Shown here: in pieces, positions 45,334 to 54,878 of the stretch | How the letters are laid out: each line of letters begins with the position of its first letter | Position numbering within the stretch: the stretch's first letter is position 1 | DNA from: JAWPMT01 sp965267435 | Lineage (GTDB): Bacteria; Bacteroidota; Bacteroidia; Cytophagales; Cyclobacteriaceae | Length of the DNA: 64,000 bases | Assembly (NCBI GenBank): GCA_965267435.1 | Contig: OZ253960.1 | Location: 5,332,001-5,396,000, forward strand | Reading direction: 5' to 3' | Made by a program: the position numbers and the translations under genes | The notes under the pieces: generated by a model | What the model saw: only the letters and a program-made list of their open reading frames with translations | The model's database searches: none | Told to the model about the DNA's origin: nothing

Positions 45334-46217
45334 ACGATCGCGATTTTAAGGTCGACTTTATAGTGCTTGGAGCTATGAAGAGCGGGACAACTACGCTTTT
45401 CCAAATCCTCAACAGACATTCGCAAGTTGCTTTTTGCACACGCAAGGAGTGTGACTTTTTCTCCAAAGAGGACAATTGGAGCGACAATCTTGATAAATAC
45501 CGACAGTACTTCCCTGGAGAGATTGAAGGCAAAATGGTCGGCGAAGCGTCCACCTCTTACACGGCCTACCCCCATTACAATAAAAGAATTTGGAGCGATC
45601 TGAAGGAATTCAACCCAGATCTCCGGCTGATATACATAATGCGTGATCCAATAGACCGTTGTATATCACATTACATGCACTTTTTTACAAGGCGATACAC
45701 CAAGTTGCCCCCCGATCAGGCCATCTTCGAGATCCCAGAGATCATTGGGAGATCGAAATACTTTATGCAGATAGATCCCTATCTCCAGTATTTTGGTGAG
45801 GAGAGGGTCAAGCTCCTGCTTTTAGAGGAATTCAAACGTGATCCAAAGGCCGGCGCAAGGGACATATTCAACTTCCTGGGTCTCGCGCAGGAGGACACTG
45901 TCGTAGAGGGATCCAGGAGTAATCCAGGAATCGACAACGGTAGAGTACATCACAAAACGGACAAATTATTCAAGTTTCTTTATGAAAATCGATTGGGTAA
46001 GTCTGTTCATCGAATAGTTCCGTCTCGAATTAGAAAAATGGGAGCATCTTTAGTTACCCATAGTCTGTCCTCGCGACCCGTTCTCGGGGATGATACCTTG
46101 GAGTACATAGTGCGCAGCACGATAAGTGATGTGAGGCAGATCGAGTCCCTTTTGGGAGTGGAAAGGATTGAATGTTGGACGCAGTACAACCAGTTACGGA
46201 ACCAAATCTTCGGATGA
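45318..46217 (+). CDS. Sulfotransferase family protein
   Basis: 299 residues. The PAPS loop is FIVLGAMKSGTTTLFQIL near the N terminus, and LIYIMRDPIDRCISHYMHF is the 3'-phosphate-binding RDPxxR...S motif. A classic P-loop sulfotransferase, probably sulfating the surface polysaccharide. Overlaps the upstream methyltransferase by 16 bases and the start of the giant surface protein by four bases (ATGA). Confidence 0.93.
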   Translation: MDKALNDRDFKVDFIVLGAMKSGTTTLFQILNRHSQVAFCTRKECDFFSKEDNWSDNLDKYRQYFPGEIEGKMVGEASTSYTAYPHYNKRIWSDLKEFNPDLRLIYIMRDPIDRCISHYMHFFTRRYTKLPPDQAIFEIPEIIGRSKYFMQIDPYLQYFGEERVKLLLLEEFKRDPKAGARDIFNFLGLAQEDTVVEGSRSNPGIDNGRVHHKTDKLFKFLYENRLGKSVHRIVPSRIRKMGASLVTHSLSSRPVLGDDTLEYIVRSTISDVRQIESLLGVERIECWTQYNQLRNQIFG

Positions 46218-49200
46218 GAAGGACCCTGGCCGCCATAGTCCTCAGCCTAGGCGTGCTCCAGGCATCCGCTCAATGTCTTGGCACTGCCACATTTGACATT
46301 CCCGAAAGTGTGTGCAGTGGTGAGTTCGTAGCCATTACCAACAATTCGACTGGATCCGTCTCCTATCAATGGGATTTCTGCTCTCTTGACGAGGTGGAAG
46401 ATACTCCATCCACAACACGAATCGCTTCATCATCAAGTTTTGGCACTTCCAACTACATCGAAATAGTGGAGGATGGTGGTGTTTACTATGGGTTCGTCCC
46501 TTCCCGGACTTCGGACTTTTTGGTGAGGCTCGATTTTGACAATGGCCTCGGAGCTGAACCTGGATACAACAACCTGGGAAATCTGTCAGCTCTCGACGAT
46601 CCTGTAGACATTGCCCTCGTTAAAGATTCAGATGATGTTTGGCGGGCGCTGGTGACAGGTCTGACTACTGACAAGCTCTGGTTGCTTGAGTTCAATTCAG
46701 GTCTGGAGGCAGCGCCAACAGTCACAGACATAACGGGGACGTTGGGAGTCAGTCGCCCTAACTCCGTGGAGATCGTGGAGGATGGCGGGACCTATTATGC
46801 CTTCATCGTCAATAACGAAAGCGGGCAGTATCCCATGCTCCTATTGGATTTTGGGTCGTCGCTCGCTTCTGCGAAAACAACCGCACCATCCGAGACCAAT
46901 CTGACAGTAACGGGCTCCAATGGGCTCACGACCATTTCCATGATCAAGGAATGCGATGAATGGTACGGGTTCGTCGTTTCCAGAACCAATACCGAGCTGT
47001 ATCGATTGGAATTTGGGACTGATTTGACGTCTATCGATACTCAGACAGCGCTTGAGAGCCCTTCAGGTCTTACATTCAACGATCCCAGTGCGCCTTTTGC
47101 CATCCAGGAGGGAGATAGCAGCTATGTATTTGTCCAGTCCAGAAACGGAAACCTCTACCGGCTGGATTTTGGCTCGTCATTTGCCAACTCCCCGGAGGGC
47201 AACGACCTGGGGAACGTGTACGGTACATCTCGTGGTTGGGGTCTCTCATTTGTGAAGGACAGTACTTCCTGGCATGGTTTCAATGCCAATTTTCTGGGTC
47301 GTATCTACCGCCTGGACTTTGATGGCAACTGTGCCGCTTCTACGGCCATTTCGACCGAGACCACCCCCACAGGCATTAGCTACGCTTCTGCTGGAACATA
47401 CTACATCAGCTTATCAGCAACAGATGCCAGTGGCAACATAGATCGATACACGGACACGCTCGTAGTCACTGGAGATGTTGCGCCGGACATTTCTTTCACG
47501 GTGGATGAGTCACGGTGTATTGCTAATGAGAATACATTTACGGCGGATCCATCCACAGGTCTCAACTACTCGTGGGACTTCGACGGAGACAACATGGAAG
47601 ACGGCACCTTAGGCATAGAGACGTATCAATTTGCAGGTGCCGGCACCTACACTACTACCTTGACAGTAACTGATGGTGGTGGGTGTACCAACAGTACTTC
47701 TCAGGAGCTTACCATCTACAATGAACCCCCGGTACCTGCTTTCACCATCACCGGCATAGAATGTAGCGGCAGTGAGTTGACATTTACCAATGATACAGAC
47801 GAGACCGGTTTCGATGATGTGCTCAGCTATGTCTGGGATTTTGATGGAGAGGGTTCTTCCACTCAGTCAGACACCACCTTCGTCTTTGGCAGCGCCGGGC
47901 TCAAGGATATTTCGTTGATAGTCAACTTGCCTGGCTGCGCAGATACAACGGTGCAGCAAGTGACACTCGGGGACGGGCCTGCCGCATCATTTAGTTTCAC
48001 CAACAATTGTCTCGGGGAGGCTGTGGTTTTTGACAACCTCACACTTGGAGCAGACACATTGTCCCACAGCTGGGACTTCGGAGACGGGAGTGGCACATCC
48101 ACCCTGGAGTCACCGAACTACACTTATGCGGGTGGGGGAACATTCAGCGTCAGCCTGACTGTGTCCGATGGTAGTTGTGAAAGTGAAGTAAGCAACGACG
48201 TAACCATAGATGCGGGCGATCTGGCAGGTTTTGATATCACGGGTTCGGAAGAGAACGTTCCTGTCTCATTTGCCGGGGTGGATTCAACACATGCTGCCGA
48301 TGCGATCGACACCTGGTCGTGGGATTTTGATGACCTGGGTGTCTCCACGGATCAGTCGACGAGCTTCACTTTTAGTACGCCAGGCACCTATGATATCTCA
48401 TTGGAAGTGACGACCACCCAGGGCTGCGCAGACAGTGTTGGCACAACCATCACAATTTTCGATGCCGTCTGCCCGACTGCTTCTTTTGACTTATCCAGTG
48501 CTACTGTCTGCATTGGTGAGGGCGTGAGTTTCACCAATACCTCAGGCAATGCCGTCAGCTATTCATGGGACTTTTGCTCGCTTGATCAGTTGGAAGACAC
48601 GCCAACAATCACCGAGATATCAACGTCATCCAGTTTTGGCTCATCCAATTATATCGAGGTAGTAGAGGATGGAGGCAATTATTATGGTTTCGTACCGACC
48701 CGAACGACCGATTTTCTCGCAAGACTGGATTTTGGCGACAGCTTATATGCTGACCCGATCTACACCAACCTTGGGAATCTCGGGGCCTTGGATGATCCCG
48801 TGGACATCTCCTTGGTAAAGGAGTCAGATGATGTATGGCGAGCGCTTGTGACGGGCCTGACGACTGACAAGCTTTGGTTGCTCGAGTTCAACTCCGGGCT
48901 GAATGCGGTACCAGATGTCACCGACATTACGGGTACACTGGGGGTCAGCAGACCCAATTCCGTTGAAATTGTAGAGGACGCGGGATCCTACTATGCCATC
49001 ATCGTCAATAATGAAAGTGGGCAGTACCCGATGTTGCTGTTGGATTTTGGGTCATCGCTGGCCTCGGCGAAAACGACAGCTCCCACAGAGACGAATCTGA
49101 CGGTAACAGGCTCCAATGGGTTGACCACTATTTCAATGATCAAGGAATGTAATGAATGGTTCGGGTTTGTGGTCTCGAGGACCAACACTGAGGTATTTCG

Positions 49201-52200
49201 ATTAGACTTTGGCACTGACCTGACGTCGATAGATGCGATAACGGCCCTGGAAAGCCCATCGGGGCTCACCTTTACGGATCCCAGTGCCAGCTTTGCTGTG
49301 CAGGAGGGCGACAGTAGTTACGTCTTTGTCCAGTCGAGAAGCGGCAACCTCTACCGACTGGATTTTGGGGCGTCTTTTGCCAATTCTCCCACGGGCACGG
49401 ACCTGGGCAACGTTTATGGGGTTTCTCGTGGATGGGGCTTGTCCTTTGTGAAGGACAGTACTACCTGGTACGGGTTCAATGCCAATTTTGATGGCGCCAT
49501 ATACCGCATCGACTTCCCCGCCAACTGCTCGGCGAACACTTCGATCAGCACCGACACCAACCCAACGAATATTACATACGGGGCAGCCGGAACCTATGCC
49601 GTCAGTCTGTCAGCCTACGATGAAAATGGCAATGTCGATCACTACACTGATACATTGGTGGTGACCGGTGACGTAGCACCTTCCATTTCGTTTACGGTGG
49701 ACGAGTCCAGATGTATTGCCAATGAGAATACATTTACCGCTGACCCATCTACAGGGCTTAACTACTCATGGGACTTTGACGGTGACAATATGGAAGATGG
49801 CACCTTAGGTATAGAGACCTACCAATTTGCCACCGCCGGTACGTACATCACCACCCTGACGGTGTCGGATGGCAGCGGGTGCTCCAATACTGCTTCACAG
49901 GAGATCACCATTTATGAGGAGCCTCCTATCCCAGCCTTTACGATCACTGGCAGTGAGTGTAGTGCCAGTGAATTGACATTTACCAATGGCACGGATGAGA
50001 CCGGCTATGACGATGTGCTTAGTTACGTGTGGGATTTTGGTGGTGAGGGTTCTTCGACGCAGCGAGACACAACCTTCGTCTTTAGCAGTGCGGGCCTCAA
50101 GGATATCTCGTTGATAGTGAATCTTCCTGGATGCGCAGATACGACGATGCAGCAGGTGACATTGGGAGAGGGTCCCGCGGCTGCCTTCAGCTTTACCAAT
50201 AACTGCCTTGGAGAGGCGGTGGTGTTTGATAACCTGACGCCTGGAGCCGACACCTTGACGCATAGCTGGGATTTTGGAGATGGGAGCGGCACTTCTGCCC
50301 TGGAATCACCAAACTACACCTACGCGGGAGGAGGTACCTTCAGTGTAAGTCTGACGGTGTCGGATGGCGCCTGCGAAACTGAAGTAACTGATGATGTCAC
50401 GGTAGATACGGGCGATCTGGCAGGTTTTGATATCACGGGATCAGAAGAGAATATCCCGGTGTCATTCGTGGGTGTGGATTCTACACATAGCGGGGATGGT
50501 ATTGATAGCTGGAGCTGGGACTTTGATGGTTTGGGCAACTCCACGGATCAGTCCACCACATTCACTTTCAGTACACCCGGTGACTATACGATTTCACTGG
50601 AAGTAACCACGACGCAGGGCTGCACCGACAGTGTGGCGACCACCTTGACCATTCTGGAGGCCTTGTGTCCTACGGCCTCGTTTAGCCCCTCCAGTTCAAC
50701 GATCTGTGTGGGAGAGGCTGTGAATTTCACCAATACCTCTGTCAATGCGACGAACTATTTGTGGGACTTCTGTTCCCTCGATCAGTTGGAAGATACACCC
50801 TCCAGTACAGAAATTCTGTCGTCATCCAATTTCGGCATTTCCAACTACATAGAAATCGTCGAAGATGGGGGCAATTATTATGGTTTTGTGCCTACCAGAA
50901 CTGGTGACTTTCTCGTGCGTCTTGATTTTGGTGATAGCCTTGACACCGACCCGCGATATGTGGATTTGGGCGATCTGGGATCCCTTGACGATCCCGTGGA
51001 TATTGCGCTCGTTAAAGAATCTGACGATGTCTGGCGGGCGCTGGTTACCGGACTTACCACGGATAAGCTGTGGCTGTTGGAGTTTAACTCAGGTATAACT
51101 TCGGAACCGGATGTCACTGACATCACAGGGACCCTGGGCGTTAGCAGACCCAACTCAGTAGAAATTGTGGAGTCGGGAGGTAGCTACTATGCTATTGTCG
51201 TCAACAACGAGAGTGGGGAATACCCGATGCTTCTGCTGAATTTCGGTGCATCGCTGGCCACAGCCAAGACCACTGCACCAACCGAAACCAACCTGACCGT
51301 GACGGGGTCCGATGGGTTGACGACCATTTCCATGATCCAGGAGTGCAACGAATGGTATGGGTTTGTAGTTTCCAGGAGCAACAAAGAGGTATATCGCTTG
51401 GAGTTTGGCACGGACTTGACGTCTATCAATTCGTCTACAGCACTGGAAAGCCTGACGGGCCTGACTTTCGATGATCCCAGTGCGTCATTTGCCCTGCAGG
51501 AAGGGGACAGCAGTTATGTATTCGTTCAATCTAGAAATGGCAATTTGTATCGGCTGGACTTTGGGTCTACATTCTCCAATGCTCCAGATGGGAATGATCT
51601 GGGAAATGTGTATGGCGTTACCCGAGGATGGGGCCTTTCCTTCGTAAAGGACAACACGACCTGGTACGGCTTCAATGCCAATTTCGACGGAGACATATTC
51701 CGTCTTGCGTTCGACGGCAGTTGCGCGGCTAGCACATCGGTCAGCAATGAAACTGCTCCAGCGGGAGTAACATTTGCTTCCTCCGGTACCTACTATATCA
51801 GCCTGTCGGCCATTGACGAGAATGGGAATGTGGATAGGCAGACTGAAACGATCCTGGTAACAGCAAACACCGCCCCTTCCATTTCGATTTCCATCGACTC
51901 TTCCCGATGCCAACTCAATGCAAACACCTTTACCGGCGAACCCTCCATTGGCCTCAGCTACAGCTGGGACTTTAACGGTGAGGGGTCGGGAAATAGTGGT
52001 GTGGAGACATTTCAATTCCCGACATCTGGTGAAAAAACAGTACTTCTTACAGTGAGTGACGGTATCTGTTCCAATCAGACGATCGAGACGCTTACGATTT
52101 ATCCCGCACCTCCTGATCCAGTCTTTGACTTCGATCAAGCACAATACTGCGCTGAGCTCGACTTTGAAGTCAACAACACTACCGACGATGCGGTTTTCAA

Positions 52201-54148
52201 TGGCAACTTAGCGTATGAGTGGATTGTCGAAGCCGATTCAGACCTTGTATTCTCTGGGCCAGACCCCACCTTCAATGTTCCACCCATTGGCACCTTCCTC
52301 GTCACAGCGCAAACATCAGTCCCTGGCTGTGAGTCCAACATTGTCACAGACAGTGTCACGATCGAAGACTCCCCGGCTACGGACTTCTCCTACACCCCCA
52401 CGTGTGATGGTGAGATCACTGAATTTACAAACCTCACGACTGGTGGCATTAGCCAGCAGTGGGACTTCGGAGACAACTTCACCAGCACACAGTTCGCTCC
52501 AGACCATTACTACGACTCGGTAACTACCTACCTGGTCACTCTCACGGCCTTCAATGAGCTTGGCTGTTCCAGGATTCACACAGATTCTGTAACCATCGGG
52601 AACCTCCCCGTCCCCGGGTTCCGGGTAACGCAGGCCTGCGAAGGGGACGTGGCGCTGGAAGATACATCCACTGTCGTGGGCGCAGATATTGCCATGTGGG
52701 AGTGGTCCCTGGAAAATGAGCTGTTCTCCAGCGTACAGAACCCCACCCAGGAGATAACAGAGCCGGGCACGTACCTCGTCAGACAAAAGGTTACAAGTTC
52801 TGCGGGTTGTGAATCGGAGGTTCTGCAGGAGATCACGGTTTTCGATGCCGCGGAGGTCGCTTTTGTGACTGCCCAGGCATGTGACGGTGATCCGTTCACC
52901 TTTACTGATGCCAGTTCGACCATCAATGGCAACCCCATTATTTCTCGGAGCTGGGACATCAATGGCACCTTGTACAGTGATGCCGAGCTGCAGCATACCT
53001 TCCCTTCACCGGGTGAATACGATGCGACACTTGTCGTCACAACCCAAAACCTCTGTACAGCCTCTCAGACGGAGACTGTCACAGTATACGATGTGCCAGC
53101 CCTTGATTTCTCGACTCTGGGTGGATGCCAGCACGAGTATCTGACCATTGACGATAGGTCAGCTGCAGGCAATGACACCATCATCTCACGAAGTTGGTAC
53201 CTTGATGGTCAAATCATTGGCTCGGGGAAGACACTACAATACCGGTTTGACAACCATGGGGCCAATACTGTCACACTAACTACAGTCACCGAACAGGGTT
53301 GCGTCTACGAGCTGGCACAGGATATTGACATCGCTCCGGCTGCGGTCGCGGCATTTGAGTCTTCCACAACGTTTGGCGATGTAGGTACGCAAATCGTCTT
53401 TGACAACACTTCTACGCTTGGCTCAAACTTCCTCTGGAGGGTAGGCGAAGACTCTGCGGCCACAAGTCAAAACTTCAGTTACCAATTTGATGAGAGTGGG
53501 GACTTCAGCGTCTCTTTGATCGCTGTATCTGATTTCAATTGTGCCGACACCATCATTCAGGATATTCGCATCCGAAGGCCTGAGGTGGATCTCATAATCA
53601 ACGAAATGATTCTCCAGCAGGAGGATGAGCAGTTTTCGACGATCGTGGTATCGCTGGAAAATCAGAGCAACCTGCCAGTGGACGATTTGATATTTACGGT
53701 CACCGTCGATGAGCAATTGCCCACACGGGATCGATTGAGCGATGTGGTGGAGATAGGAGAGACGCGCGTATTTCAATTAGGTACCAGTGTGCCCAATCAA
53801 GCAACCTTCATATGTGTTGAGGTGGCTTCGGGCTATAGCACTGAGGATGCGAGCCCCGGCGACAATGAGTTCTGCGTCAATATCGAACCCAAGGTTATTT
53901 TCCAGGACCCCTATCCTAATCCTGCATCGGATGAGACAGTCGTCCGGACCATCTTGCCTGAGGGCGGGGATGTAACTTTGACGCTCATTGATGTCTCCGG
54001 AAAAATCGAACTAAAGGAAACCTATAAGGACCTCCTACCTGGACTCCAGGCCTTCACCGTGGCGCTGCAGCATCTCGAAGCAGGAATGTATGTGCTTCGT
54101 ATCGAGCACAATGGCCAGATTGACACAAAACGCATTCTCAAGCAGTAA
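46214..54148 (+). CDS. Giant T9SS-secreted PKD/propeller repeat surface protein
   Basis: 2644 residues from the ATG at 46214, which overlaps the sulfotransferase stop; an upstream in-frame start at 46172 lies within that gene. Signal peptide residues 1-19 (cleavage ASA-Q). Three tandem units of exactly 732 residues start at residues 21, 753 and 1485. Each unit opens with half a PKD domain (ending YxWDFCSLD), then six propeller-like blades of about 46 residues (recurring YYGFV...LVRLDFG), then the other half of the PKD (YASAGTYYISLSA) and about four more PKD domains. The third unit diverges after the propeller. Further PKD-like domains, a CARDB-like domain (about 2460-2560) and a T9SS type A sorting domain (2565-2644, PYPNPASDE...MYVLRIEHNG) follow. 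Likely a surface adhesin anchored to the outer face; ligand unknown. Confidence 0.92.
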   Translation: MRRTLAAIVLSLGVLQASAQCLGTATFDIPESVCSGEFVAITNNSTGSVSYQWDFCSLDEVEDTPSTTRIASSSSFGTSNYIEIVEDGGVYYGFVPSRTSDFLVRLDFDNGLGAEPGYNNLGNLSALDDPVDIALVKDSDDVWRALVTGLTTDKLWLLEFNSGLEAAPTVTDITGTLGVSRPNSVEIVEDGGTYYAFIVNNESGQYPMLLLDFGSSLASAKTTAPSETNLTVTGSNGLTTISMIKECDEWYGFVVSRTNTELYRLEFGTDLTSIDTQTALESPSGLTFNDPSAPFAIQEGDSSYVFVQSRNGNLYRLDFGSSFANSPEGNDLGNVYGTSRGWGLSFVKDSTSWHGFNANFLGRIYRLDFDGNCAASTAISTETTPTGISYASAGTYYISLSATDASGNIDRYTDTLVVTGDVAPDISFTVDESRCIANENTFTADPSTGLNYSWDFDGDNMEDGTLGIETYQFAGAGTYTTTLTVTDGGGCTNSTSQELTIYNEPPVPAFTITGIECSGSELTFTNDTDETGFDDVLSYVWDFDGEGSSTQSDTTFVFGSAGLKDISLIVNLPGCADTTVQQVTLGDGPAASFSFTNNCLGEAVVFDNLTLGADTLSHSWDFGDGSGTSTLESPNYTYAGGGTFSVSLTVSDGSCESEVSNDVTIDAGDLAGFDITGSEENVPVSFAGVDSTHAADAIDTWSWDFDDLGVSTDQSTSFTFSTPGTYDISLEVTTTQGCADSVGTTITIFDAVCPTASFDLSSATVCIGEGVSFTNTSGNAVSYSWDFCSLDQLEDTPTITEISTSSSFGSSNYIEVVEDGGNYYGFVPTRTTDFLARLDFGDSLYADPIYTNLGNLGALDDPVDISLVKESDDVWRALVTGLTTDKLWLLEFNSGLNAVPDVTDITGTLGVSRPNSVEIVEDAGSYYAIIVNNESGQYPMLLLDFGSSLASAKTTAPTETNLTVTGSNGLTTISMIKECNEWFGFVVSRTNTEVFRLDFGTDLTSIDAITALESPSGLTFTDPSASFAVQEGDSSYVFVQSRSGNLYRLDFGASFANSPTGTDLGNVYGVSRGWGLSFVKDSTTWYGFNANFDGAIYRIDFPANCSANTSISTDTNPTNITYGAAGTYAVSLSAYDENGNVDHYTDTLVVTGDVAPSISFTVDESRCIANENTFTADPSTGLNYSWDFDGDNMEDGTLGIETYQFATAGTYITTLTVSDGSGCSNTASQEITIYEEPPIPAFTITGSECSASELTFTNGTDETGYDDVLSYVWDFGGEGSSTQRDTTFVFSSAGLKDISLIVNLPGCADTTMQQVTLGEGPAAAFSFTNNCLGEAVVFDNLTPGADTLTHSWDFGDGSGTSALESPNYTYAGGGTFSVSLTVSDGACETEVTDDVTVDTGDLAGFDITGSEENIPVSFVGVDSTHSGDGIDSWSWDFDGLGNSTDQSTTFTFSTPGDYTISLEVTTTQGCTDSVATTLTILEALCPTASFSPSSSTICVGEAVNFTNTSVNATNYLWDFCSLDQLEDTPSSTEILSSSNFGISNYIEIVEDGGNYYGFVPTRTGDFLVRLDFGDSLDTDPRYVDLGDLGSLDDPVDIALVKESDDVWRALVTGLTTDKLWLLEFNSGITSEPDVTDITGTLGVSRPNSVEIVESGGSYYAIVVNNESGEYPMLLLNFGASLATAKTTAPTETNLTVTGSDGLTTISMIQECNEWYGFVVSRSNKEVYRLEFGTDLTSINSSTALESLTGLTFDDPSASFALQEGDSSYVFVQSRNGNLYRLDFGSTFSNAPDGNDLGNVYGVTRGWGLSFVKDNTTWYGFNANFDGDIFRLAFDGSCAASTSVSNETAPAGVTFASSGTYYISLSAIDENGNVDRQTETILVTANTAPSISISIDSSRCQLNANTFTGEPSIGLSYSWDFNGEGSGNSGVETFQFPTSGEKTVLLTVSDGICSNQTIETLTIYPAPPDPVFDFDQAQYCAELDFEVNNTTDDAVFNGNLAYEWIVEADSDLVFSGPDPTFNVPPIGTFLVTAQTSVPGCESNIVTDSVTIEDSPATDFSYTPTCDGEITEFTNLTTGGISQQWDFGDNFTSTQFAPDHYYDSVTTYLVTLTAFNELGCSRIHTDSVTIGNLPVPGFRVTQACEGDVALEDTSTVVGADIAMWEWSLENELFSSVQNPTQEITEPGTYLVRQKVTSSAGCESEVLQEITVFDAAEVAFVTAQACDGDPFTFTDASSTINGNPIISRSWDINGTLYSDAELQHTFPSPGEYDATLVVTTQNLCTASQTETVTVYDVPALDFSTLGGCQHEYLTIDDRSAAGNDTIISRSWYLDGQIIGSGKTLQYRFDNHGANTVTLTTVTEQGCVYELAQDIDIAPAAVAAFESSTTFGDVGTQIVFDNTSTLGSNFLWRVGEDSAATSQNFSYQFDESGDFSVSLIAVSDFNCADTIIQDIRIRRPEVDLIINEMILQQEDEQFSTIVVSLENQSNLPVDDLIFTVTVDEQLPTRDRLSDVVEIGETRVFQLGTSVPNQATFICVEVASGYSTEDASPGDNEFCVNIEPKVIFQDPYPNPASDETVVRTILPEGGDVTLTLIDVSGKIELKETYKDLLPGLQAFTVALQHLEAGMYVLRIEHNGQIDTKRILKQ
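46274..48469 (+). repeat. 732-codon unit 1 of the giant surface protein
   Basis: First of three tandem units; the Cys codon at 46274 aligns with Cys codons at 48470 and 50666, and the segment GLTTDKLWLLEFNSG recurs at exactly +2196 bases twice. Confidence 0.9.
48470..50665 (+). repeat. 732-codon unit 2 of the giant surface protein
   Basis: Same length as unit 1 to the codon. Protein sequence largely conserved while many synonymous codons differ. Confidence 0.9.
50666..52861 (+). repeat. 732-codon unit 3 of the giant surface protein (second half diverged)
   Basis: The propeller half matches units 1 and 2 closely; the following PKD domains align but have drifted (for example SPATDFSYTPTCDGE against GPAAAFSFTNNCLGE). 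Confidence 0.8.
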
Positions 54149-54204
54149 CTGAGAAGACCACAGCGAACATCAATCAAATTGCATCTGAAGGAAGCTTCGG
54201 GAAT

Positions 54205-54238
54205 TTGTTCAGAATAAAATTTATATTCCTTAACTTTG
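54205..54238 (+). promoter_or_regulatory. Bacteroidota-type promoter of the Lrp gene
   Basis: TAACTTTG at 54231-54238 matches the -7 consensus; TTG at 54205-54207 is 23 bases upstream (TTC at 54208 would give a spacing of 20). The region is AT-rich. Expected start of transcription near 54245, 128 bases before the Lrp ATG. Confidence 0.45.
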
Positions 54239-54372
54239 GAGCAAATATTATTTTGATAATATATTCGTTGTCAAGTAAGTGGTCGTTATCAGCAAAAGCA
54301 GCATTGACTTACCATTTTTTGCCGGATTGGCGCACAAAACAGACGAGCCACAGAGACATAAACAGTGAATAG

Positions 54373-54870
54373 ATGAAATTAAATTCTCCGAATATCAAGC
54401 TGGACAATACAGATCGCAAGATCCTGGAGATCTTACAGTCCAATGCCAAGATCACCAATGCCCAGCTATCAAAAGATATAGGTCTTTCCCCAGCACCGAC
54501 TTTGGAGCGGGTCAAGAAACTGGAAAATGCCGGAATTATCCGAAGCTACCATGCAAAACTGGACACCAGCAAGATCGGCCTGGGAGTCAGCACGTTTGTA
54601 CAAGTCTCTCTGAAAGGCCACAACAAAAACAACATCGACACATTCATCAAGCGGATCAACGAGATCCCCGAGGTCATCGAGTGCCATCACATCACCGGTT
54701 CTGGTGATTTTATTCTTAAGGTGATATCAAGCGACATAGCCTCCTATCAGCAGCTGATGCTGGAGAAGGTGAGCGAGATCGAAGTGGTCGATAGTATGCA
54801 GTCGATGGTCATCCTCTCGACCTTCAAAGACAGCAAGGTGATGCCCGTTCCTGGGGGCCCCACTACGTAA
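54373..54870 (+). CDS. Lrp/AsnC family transcriptional regulator
   Basis: 165 residues. N-terminal HTH (LDNTDRKILEILQSNAKITN, then QLSKDIGLSPAPTLERVKKLE) and C-terminal RAM ligand-binding domain (VSLKGHNKNNIDTFIK, IIECHHITG-like VIECHHITGSGDFILKV). DNA-binding regulator, usually controlled by amino acids and forming octamers. The next gene starts eight bases downstream, so the two form an operon. Confidence 0.95.
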   Translation: MKLNSPNIKLDNTDRKILEILQSNAKITNAQLSKDIGLSPAPTLERVKKLENAGIIRSYHAKLDTSKIGLGVSTFVQVSLKGHNKNNIDTFIKRINEIPEVIECHHITGSGDFILKVISSDIASYQQLMLEKVSEIEVVDSMQSMVILSTFKDSKVMPVPGGPTT

Positions 54871-54878
54871 GAAGCGCG

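Noticed and set aside
46172..46213. Upstream start for the giant surface protein
   Set aside because: It lies in the sulfotransferase gene and would bury the signal peptide behind 14 extra residues.
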